Position numbers and translations under genes: made by a program
The notes under the pieces: model-generated
Seen by the model: the letters and a program-made list of their open reading frames with translations, nothing else
The model's database searches: none
What the model was told of the DNA's origin: nothing
Shown: positions 23,774 to 28,582 of the stretch, piece by piece
Layout: each line of letters opens with the position of its first letter
Numbering within the stretch: position 1 is the first letter of the stretch
Source of the DNA: Clostridiaceae bacterium
GTDB lineage: Bacteria; Bacillota; Clostridia; Lachnospirales; Lachnospiraceae
Length of the DNA: 28,582 bases
Direction of reading: 5' to 3'
Assembly (NCBI GenBank): GCA_018378255.1
Contig: JAGZXV010000050.1
Location: 1-28,582 of the forward strand

Positions 23774-24130
23774 TTACAGAATCTCAGCCTTCTTCTCCAA
23801 AATCGCCTCCACAGCCGCGCAAGCCGGGCAGTCGCAGAATTTTGCTCCGGCAGCCTTGATCTCTTTTGCATGAGCCGCCACATTAGGAGCCACGTCCGCG
23901 CCGAACACCTGGGCGCCCGCTTCGGATTCGGCAAAAGCGATTAACTGGTCGATGGGCATGATATCCGCTTCCAGTTCGTCGATATATTTCTTTGTTTCCG
24001 CAGCTTCATGATCTGTTCCAACTGCTGCCAGCCAAGCCTGGGCGGCAGCTCTTGTCTCTGGGCTGCATGTGTGTGCATCGATTAATTCATGAGTTTTTTC
24101 TACAACAAAATCCAATACTTCTTTCTTCAT
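23774..24130 (-). CDS. Small cytoplasmic protein with CDCPAC tail motif
   Basis: A 118-aa acidic, Ala/Glu-rich and mostly helical protein with no signal peptide or membrane segment. It has one cysteine near residue 26 and a C-terminal FCDCPACAAVEAIL cluster (about 93-107) that could bind a metal or form disulfides. It resembles small Clostridia proteins I have seen labelled as Hsp90-like chaperones; that label is doubtful, since the protein has none of the Hsp90 domains. The ATG at 24130 has GGAGG 5 nt upstream, which favours it over the ATG at 24142. It has its own near-consensus promoter and a small hairpin (24151-24167) just before the ribosome binding site. The function is unknown. Confidence 0.8.
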   Translation of the reverse strand: MKKEVLDFVVEKTHELIDAHTCSPETRAAAQAWLAAVGTDHEAAETKKYIDELEADIMPIDQLIAFAESEAGAQVFGADVAPNVAAHAKEIKAAGAKFCDCPACAAVEAILEKKAEIL

Positions 24131-24150
24131 CGTATCCTCCATTCTGAGCG

Positions 24151-24167
24151 AATTGCCGGCGGCAATT
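24151..24167 (-). other. Small hairpin before the small-protein ribosome binding site
   Basis: AATTGCC and GGCAATT arms (7 bp, 3-nt loop) lie in the short leader between the promoter and the GGAGG site. It may stabilise the leader or limit translation. There is no T-run. Confidence 0.5.
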
Positions 24168-24209
24168 CATACAATTGGTTTCTGATTTCTTTCCGTAGAA
24201 ATTATCTAT

Positions 24210-24238
24210 ATTTTACCATATTTACTCTCCTTTGGCAA
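24210..24238 (-). promoter_or_regulatory. Promoter of the small CDCPAC gene
   Basis: On the minus strand TTGCCA (24233-24238), 17 nt, TAAAAT (24210-24215), with TGG directly before the -10 (an extended -10). It abuts the azlD stop codon, so the small gene can be transcribed apart from azlCD. Confidence 0.75.
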
Positions 24239-24240
24239 TT

Positions 24241-24552
24241 TTATCTGCAGAGCACTAATTCCAACAAAAACACTACCCCGCAGGCCGCCACAGATACCTG
24301 GAACAGGCTTTTTCCCTTCCAGGCCAGTCCGATGGCTGCAGCCAGTCCGGCAGCCGCCGACCATATGCTTCCGGTGGCGCTTAGAATGGCCGGAAATGTC
24401 ATGACGGATAGGGTGACATAGGGGACGTAATAGAGAAAAGAACGTATTGTCACATTTTTAATCTGTTTCCGGATCAGTGTGAGGGGCAGCACACGGATCA
24501 GGTAAGTGACGCCCGCCATAACAAGGATATAGAGATAGACGTTATTCTTCAT
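24241..24552 (-). CDS. azlD: AzlD-family branched-chain amino acid exporter subunit
   Basis: A 103-aa protein with about three to four membrane segments and the family pattern VTYLIRVLPLTLIRK (about 15-29) followed by FLYYVPYVTLSVMTFPAIL. It partners AzlC to form a branched-chain amino acid efflux system in the cytoplasmic membrane. The ATG has AAAGGAG about 10 nt upstream. It overlaps the end of azlC by 11 nt, the standard coupled arrangement. Confidence 0.93.
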   Translation of the reverse strand: MKNNVYLYILVMAGVTYLIRVLPLTLIRKQIKNVTIRSFLYYVPYVTLSVMTFPAILSATGSIWSAAAGLAAAIGLAWKGKSLFQVSVAACGVVFLLELVLCR

Positions 24553-25264
24553 AGGTTTCGTTCTCCTTTAATGGAAATAATAGGGCTGCAATTCCGGCGA
24601 TGACCACCGTCAGGATGATGATTTTCATGCCGGAGGAGATGAAGCTGAACAATGGGATTTTGGCGAACAGAAAACTGGCGGCCATGGAAGCGGCCACCAC
24701 GCCTGCCAGAATCCTGCTCTTTTTTGCCGGAGGGATGACCACTGCCAAAAACATGCCATATAGGGCCACGCTCAGCGCCCGGACGATTCGGCCCGGGAGA
24801 ACTCCGCCCATGACCACGCCAAGGCAGGTGCCAAGGGCCCAGCCGGGAGCCGCCATGCTGATCACTCCATACGTATAAAACGGATTCAGCTTGCCCGGCT
24901 GTCCGATGGAGACTCCGAAAATCTCATCCGTAACCCCATATCCCACCAAAAACCGGTGGATGAGAGGAAAGGATGGGTCCAGCTTCTGGGACAGGGAGCA
25001 GGACATCAAAAGATATCTCAAATTGATCACAGCCTGTGATATGGCCATCTCTATGTAAGGGGAAGCGGCGCTTATGATCCCCAGTGCGGCGAATTCCCCT
25101 GCGGACGTGTTGTTGGTTAAGCTCATTAAAGTTGCCTGGAATGCGGTCATTCCTGAGTTTTTAGCCGCTATGCCCAGCGTGAAGGCCACGGCAATATAGC
25201 CCAGAGCGATTGGAATCCCGTCTTTTAATCCCCTGCGGTAACAGGCAGAGTTGGTTTGTACCAT
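24542..25264 (-). CDS. azlC: AzlC-family branched-chain amino acid exporter subunit
   Basis: A 240-aa, multi-segment membrane protein of the AzlC/YgaZ family: RRGLKDGIPIALGYIAVAFTLG at the N-terminus, TNNTSAGEFAALGI (about 50-63), LRYLLMSCSLSQKL, and YGVTDEIFGVSI (about 108-119), all family hallmarks. It exports leucine, valine or their analogues together with AzlD. AGGAGG is 10 nt before the ATG. It is divergent from a LysR-family gene at 25651, and a large dyad covers its -35 element, so regulation by that LysR is likely. Confidence 0.94.
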   Translation of the reverse strand: MVQTNSACYRRGLKDGIPIALGYIAVAFTLGIAAKNSGMTAFQATLMSLTNNTSAGEFAALGIISAASPYIEMAISQAVINLRYLLMSCSLSQKLDPSFPLIHRFLVGYGVTDEIFGVSIGQPGKLNPFYTYGVISMAAPGWALGTCLGVVMGGVLPGRIVRALSVALYGMFLAVVIPPAKKSRILAGVVAASMAASFLFAKIPLFSFISSGMKIIILTVVIAGIAALLFPLKENETYEE

Positions 25265-25337
25265 TGGAAAATGTCCTCCTAAACGTATTATGTAACTTGT
25301 ATTTGAGTTCCGGTTTTACCCACCTAAAACATACTTT

Positions 25338-25366
25338 AGTGTACCATTCAAATTGACAGTAGTAAA
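25338..25366 (-). promoter_or_regulatory. Promoter of azlCD
   Basis: On the minus strand TTTACT (25361-25366), 17 nt, TACACT (25338-25343). The -35 hexamer is the outer arm of the dyad at 25361-25399. Confidence 0.6.
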
Positions 25367-25399
25367 ACGAATATTTATAATTGAAATATTAGATTTACT
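25361..25399. promoter_or_regulatory. Nested 39-bp dyad, probable LysR operator
   Basis: AGTAAA, 3 nt, AATATTT, 7 nt, AAATATT, 3 nt, TTTACT: two nested perfect inverted repeats on one axis. It lies in the 386-bp gap between azlC and the divergent LysR gene and overlaps the azlC -35. The rest of this gap holds an 84-codon minus-strand open frame that does not look real, and a TATAAT near 25563 that may be the LysR -10. Confidence 0.65.
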
Positions 25400-25650
25400 A
25401 ATATAATGTAACAGCCCGGACAGGGTAAAAAATGATAAGGAAAACAGCGTCAGGCCTGCTTGTGAACAGATTTCTTTATAATTTTTCACAGCGGATGAAT
25501 TTTCGATGCTTTTTGCCCGGTTTTTCCAGTCATGAAGATGAACCGTCCGATCAGTTACAATATAATACACATGACAGAAAGAATCTGTAAAAGATCAGAA
25601 AAAGGTTAGATTATTTCAGGTTTCTTTCAGGCGATATGGAGGAGGAAGAG

Positions 25651-26520
25651 ATGACACGCTATGACGCATTTATTAAGGTAATTGAAACCGGAAGTTTTTC
25701 CAAAGCCGCCAAAGAGCTGGGTTATACCCAGTCCGCAGTCAGCCAGATGGTGCACTCCCTGGAAGAAGAACTGTGCACAACTTTAATCAGCCGTTCCAGA
25801 AAGGGGATATCCCTGACGCCGGACGGTGAAGAGTTTCTTCCATATATTAAGAGCGTTTACCATTCCCACAGGGAACTGCTGGAAAAGCGGAAAGAGCTGC
25901 AGGGGCTTGAGGGCGGAATTATCAGGATCGGGACATTTTCAAGCGTATCCTGCAACTGGCTTCCTGCGCTGATAAAAGAGTTTAAAAAACAGTTCCCGGA
26001 TATCTACTTTGATCTCCAGCAGGGGAAATACACCAGCATCGCGGGATGGATCAAAGAGGGGAGTGTGGATTTCGGTTTTGTCAATCCGGAGGCAGTTTCC
26101 GGGCTGACCACCATTCCGCTGGAGGATGACGAGATGCTGGCCGTTCTGCCGGTGGGGCATCCCCTGGCAAACAAGGACAGGGTGTCCTTAAAAGAGATGG
26201 AAAATGAGCCCTATATTCTTCTGGATGAAGGGGAGTTGAGCGAACCTCTCAATATCTTCCGCCATTACAACATCCATCCCAGAATCCAGTACCGGGTATT
26301 TGACGACTACGCCATCATGGCCATGATCGAAAAGGGGCTGGGAGTTGCCATTCTCCCGAAACTGGTGCTGAGCCGGTGCAGGTATGAAATCGTGTTAAAG
26401 GAGATTTCCCCGCCCATTGTGAGAACGATCAGCCTGGCCTATAAGAATAAGAAGGTTCTGCCTGTGGCCAGCCGTTATTTTATCGACTTCATTCTGGAAA
26501 GCTTTCATAAAAAAGTATGA
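25651..26520 (+). CDS. LysR-family regulator next to azlCD
   Basis: A 289-aa LysR-type regulator. HTH at about 1-60: YDAFIKVIETGSFSKAAKEL, then YTQSAVSQMVHSLEEE. The effector domain begins near residue 86 (GGIIRIGTFSSVSCNWLP) and ends with AILPKLVLSRC. The ATG at 25651 has GGAGGAGGAAGAG immediately before it, which makes it a better start than the upstream ATG at 25636. It is divergent from azlCD and upstream, on the same strand, of an SsuCB-like transporter with 99 nt between. It could control either; the nested dyad favours azlCD. Confidence 0.92.
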   Translation: MTRYDAFIKVIETGSFSKAAKELGYTQSAVSQMVHSLEEELCTTLISRSRKGISLTPDGEEFLPYIKSVYHSHRELLEKRKELQGLEGGIIRIGTFSSVSCNWLPALIKEFKKQFPDIYFDLQQGKYTSIAGWIKEGSVDFGFVNPEAVSGLTTIPLEDDEMLAVLPVGHPLANKDRVSLKEMENEPYILLDEGELSEPLNIFRHYNIHPRIQYRVFDDYAIMAMIEKGLGVAILPKLVLSRCRYEIVLKEISPPIVRTISLAYKNKKVLPVASRYFIDFILESFHKKV

Positions 26521-26619
26521 TAATATTTCATACTGTTTTTCCTGATCCAACAGGGGTAAACTAAAGACAGATGAGAAATAGCTGATAACGGTTATTTCAT
26601 TTTAGAGGAGGTTTGTCTT

Positions 26620-27408
26620 ATGGAGACAGGTAAAAAGAAGAAGTCTTTTTGGGCTATGATTCCTACCAGTGTCTGGCTGCTTTTATCCCTGGTATCGGCA
26701 TTTTTGCTGTGGATTGTGATTGCGTCAACGGAATCAGGGGGAGTGGTATTCGCAGAGCCGTGGGAAGTTTTTGCAAAGTTTATCGCCAAGGTTTCAGACG
26801 GAACTTTATGGCCCCATGTGTATATCAGTTTATTCCGTGTAATAGCTGGATTTTCGATTGGATTTGTAGTTTCAATCCCGATTGCATTTTTGATGGGATG
26901 GTATACTCCGTTTCGCAATCTGGTGGCGCCGTGGATCCAGTTTGTGCGTAATATTCCGCCGTTAGCTTACATACCCCTTGTTATCACCGGCGCAGGTGTT
27001 GGTGAGAAGGCAAAAGTAATCGTAATTTTCATCGCTTCATTCCTCGTATTGGTTGTAACGATCTATCAGGGTGTCTGCAATGTGGATGTGACGCTGATAA
27101 AAGCGGCCAGAGTTTTGGGAGCGACAGACAGAGATATATTCTTTAAGGTAGTTATTCCGGCTTCCACACCGTTTATCCTGGTTGGCGCCAGACTGGGCCT
27201 TTCCGCTTCATTAACCACCCTGGTGGCCGCGGAGCTGACAGGCGCATCCAAAGGTCTTGGTATGATGATCCAGAAAGCCCAGGGATATTACGATATGGCA
27301 ACTGTACTTCTCGGCATTTTGATTATCGGTATTATCGGAATGCTGATGGAACAGCTTGTTAAATTCTTAGAGAGGAGGCTGACGGGATGGCAGGAAACAA
27401 TGCAGTAA
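26620..27408 (+). CDS. ABC transporter permease, SsuC/TauC-like
   Basis: A 262-aa membrane protein with about six segments and the cytoplasmic EAA loop seen as IKAARVLGATDRDIFFKVVI, then PASTPFILVGARLGL (about 150-185). This matches the nitrate/sulfonate/taurine and thiamine-precursor permease family. AGAGGAGG lies about 9 nt before the ATG. The stop lies inside the ATPase gene (22-nt overlap), which suggests translational coupling. With the downstream ATPase and the partial lipoprotein it forms a complete importer whose substrate cannot be read from the permease. Confidence 0.92.
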   Translation: METGKKKKSFWAMIPTSVWLLLSLVSAFLLWIVIASTESGGVVFAEPWEVFAKFIAKVSDGTLWPHVYISLFRVIAGFSIGFVVSIPIAFLMGWYTPFRNLVAPWIQFVRNIPPLAYIPLVITGAGVGEKAKVIVIFIASFLVLVVTIYQGVCNVDVTLIKAARVLGATDRDIFFKVVIPASTPFILVGARLGLSASLTTLVAAELTGASKGLGMMIQKAQGYYDMATVLLGILIIGIIGMLMEQLVKFLERRLTGWQETMQ

Positions 27409-28217
27409 AAATCGAAAAAGCAGAAACCGGAGCAGGCAGCAATAAAGTAAAGGTTAAGATCGATAGAGTTGAAAAAATTTACAGCGGCCGCAACGGCGAC
27501 ATGGTAGCATTAAACGGTGTCAGTCTTGATATCATGGAAAATGAATTCGTTTGTGTGGTAGGGCCTTCCGGGTGCGGAAAGTCAACCCTTCTGAACATTA
27601 TCGCAGGGCTTTTGGAGCCGTCTTCAGGAGCTGTCTATGTGGACGGAAAAGAAGTAAAAGGCCCGGGGCCGGAACGAGGCGTTGTGTTCCAGCAGTATGC
27701 TCTGTTCCCGTGGCTGACCGTTTTAAAGAACGTACAGTTCGGCTTAAAGCTTCAGGGTATGGGAGAAGCCGAATCCAAAGAAACTGCCATGAAGTATTTA
27801 AAAATGGTGGATCTGGAACAGTTTGCAGATTCCTACCCCAAGGAGTTATCCGGCGGTATGAAACAGCGTGTGGCCATTGCCAGGGCATATGCGGTGAATC
27901 CCCAGGTGCTTTTGATGGATGAGCCCTTCGGCGCTTTGGACGCACAGACCAGGACACAGCTCCAGTCAGAGCTGATTAAGACATGGCAGGAACAGAAGAA
28001 GACAGCTTTCTTCATCACTCACGATGTGGAAGAGGCAGTTATCCTGGCTACTAAAGTCATTATTATGAGCGCAAGACCGGGACGTATTAAAAAGATTGTG
28101 GATATCAATCTCCCCTATCCGCGTACTCAGGAGATGAAAATGGAACTTCCATTTTTGGATCTCAAAAGCTACATATGGGGCGAAGTATATAAAGAGTACC
28201 TTGAAGTCCGTAAATAA
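27387..28217 (+). CDS. ABC transporter ATPase, SsuB/TauB-like
   Basis: A 276-aa single-domain ATPase. Walker A GPSGCGKST (59-67), Q-loop VVFQQYALFPW, signature LSGGMKQRV, Walker B VLLMDEPFGALD and switch FITHDVEEA are all intact. The start has GGAGG before it, inside the end of the permease gene. The first 20 or so residues are an extra charged extension. It energises import with the permease at 26620 and the lipoprotein at 28280. Confidence 0.94.
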   Translation: MAGNNAVKIEKAETGAGSNKVKVKIDRVEKIYSGRNGDMVALNGVSLDIMENEFVCVVGPSGCGKSTLLNIIAGLLEPSSGAVYVDGKEVKGPGPERGVVFQQYALFPWLTVLKNVQFGLKLQGMGEAESKETAMKYLKMVDLEQFADSYPKELSGGMKQRVAIARAYAVNPQVLLMDEPFGALDAQTRTQLQSELIKTWQEQKKTAFFITHDVEEAVILATKVIIMSARPGRIKKIVDINLPYPRTQEMKMELPFLDLKSYIWGEVYKEYLEVRK

Positions 28218-28232
28218 TAAATTATTTTTAAA

Positions 28233-28263
28233 TGCCGCTTAAAACAAAAATATGACAGCGGCA
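28233..28263 (+). other. Intercistronic stem-loop before the binding-protein gene
   Basis: TGCCGCT (28233-28239) pairs with AGCGGCA (28257-28263) across an A-rich loop. It lies directly before the AAGGAGGAAAC ribosome binding site of the lipoprotein and after the ATPase stop. It may protect or separate the binding-protein part of the mRNA. Confidence 0.55.
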
Positions 28264-28279
28264 AGAAGGAGGAAACTAT

Positions 28280-28582
28280 ATGAAAAAAAGTATGAGCGTG
28301 TTATTGGTATCAGCGATGGCAGCGGCAATGCTGGCAGGCTGCGGCGGCGGAAAGACCGAACCGACGACAGCGGCAACAACGGCTGAAACTACAAAAGCAG
28401 AGACGACAGCAGCCGAAGCGAAATCAGAAGCAGCTTCCACAGAAGCAGCAACTGAGGCGGCAAAAGAGCCGGAAACATTTGAACCGGCAACCCTCCGTGT
28501 GGCTTATATGCCTAATATGGGAAGCTGTTCTCTGGCCATTACGGCAAAAGAAAAAGGATATTTCGATGAGATGGGGCTCACC
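28280..28582 (+). CDS. Substrate-binding lipoprotein, SsuA/NMT1-like (partial, cut by window end)
   Basis: 101 codons are visible. The signal peptide has a hydrophobic core and the lipobox LAGC with Cys21. A Thr/Ala/Glu-rich linker runs to about residue 70, then comes the start of a binding domain: LRVAYMPNMGSCSLAITAKE and KGYFDEMGL. This is the opening of NMT1/SsuA-like binding proteins (sulfonate, nitrate or pyrimidine precursor). AAGGAGG lies 7 nt before the ATG. It completes the transporter begun at 26620. Confidence 0.88.
   Translation, partial: MKKSMSVLLVSAMAAAMLAGCGGGKTEPTTAATTAETTKAETTAAEAKSEAASTEAATEAAKEPETFEPATLRVAYMPNMGSCSLAITAKEKGYFDEMGLT

Noticed and set aside
24204..24221. Five-codon mini-ORF with AAAGGAG before the small CDCPAC gene (minus strand)
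   Set aside because: It lies between the -35 and -10 of the inferred promoter, upstream of the likely start site, so it is best explained as promoter sequence.
25316..25570. Minus-strand 84-codon open frame in the azlC/LysR gap
   Set aside because: It runs across the nested dyad and the azlC promoter, has no good ribosome binding site and no recognisable family.

Overview
The window looks like a stretch of a Clostridia chromosome, most likely Lachnospiraceae. This is an inference from moderate GC, strong AGGAGG-type ribosome binding sites, LxGC-type lipoproteins with Ala/Thr/Glu-rich linkers, AzlCD, an SsuABC-like transporter and a type I-C-like CRISPR repeat. No species can be named from the sequence alone.

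Layout. Positions 1-1868 are the leader-distal end of a CRISPR array: 28 repeats plus a partial one at the left edge, with 32-nt units and 33-36-nt spacers, decaying at the right end. No cas genes or leader lie in the window. A divergent glucose-6-phosphate isomerase homologue follows (2009-3268), then a 398-bp gap holding a perfect 36-bp palindrome and an unexplained GC-rich patch. Next come three minus-strand genes: an AraC/GyrI-like regulator, a polysaccharide deacetylase and a LysR regulator.

From about 5.9 kb to 28.6 kb the window is mostly a series of LysR-regulator-plus-transporter modules. Module A (5879-9679) is a LysR divergent from an SLC13-type carrier and a C45 (penicillin acyltransferase-like) Ntn-hydrolase, with three spaced copies of an operator-like element between them. 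A patch of gene remnants (9702-10080) and a GNAT acetyltransferase follow. Module B (10736-18478) is a LysR divergent from a DUF3798 lipoprotein, a two-domain ABC ATPase, two permeases and an M20D amidohydrolase; a terminator-like hairpin sits in its leader. Module C (18573-23630) is a LysR divergent from a metallo-beta-lactamase-fold hydrolase, a second SLC13-type carrier broken by one in-frame TAG, a D-2-hydroxyacid dehydrogenase and an RraA-like aldolase, ending in a strong hairpin. A small Cys-rich-tailed protein with its own promoter follows. Module D (24241-26520) is azlCD divergent from a LysR, with a large dyad over the azlC -35 element. The right edge carries an SsuCB-like ABC permease and ATPase and the start of a binding lipoprotein.

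How it may work together (inference). Modules A, B and C each pair an importer with a hydrolase or with 2-oxo/2-hydroxyacid enzymes, so the region reads as a cluster of scavenging modules for small carboxylates and N-acyl or peptide-like amides, each under its own LysR regulator. The substrates are unknown. The least described parts are the DUF3798-ABC-M20D operon, the SLC13-C45 module, and the MBL/SLC13/dehydrogenase/RraA operon, whose carrier is probably inactivated.
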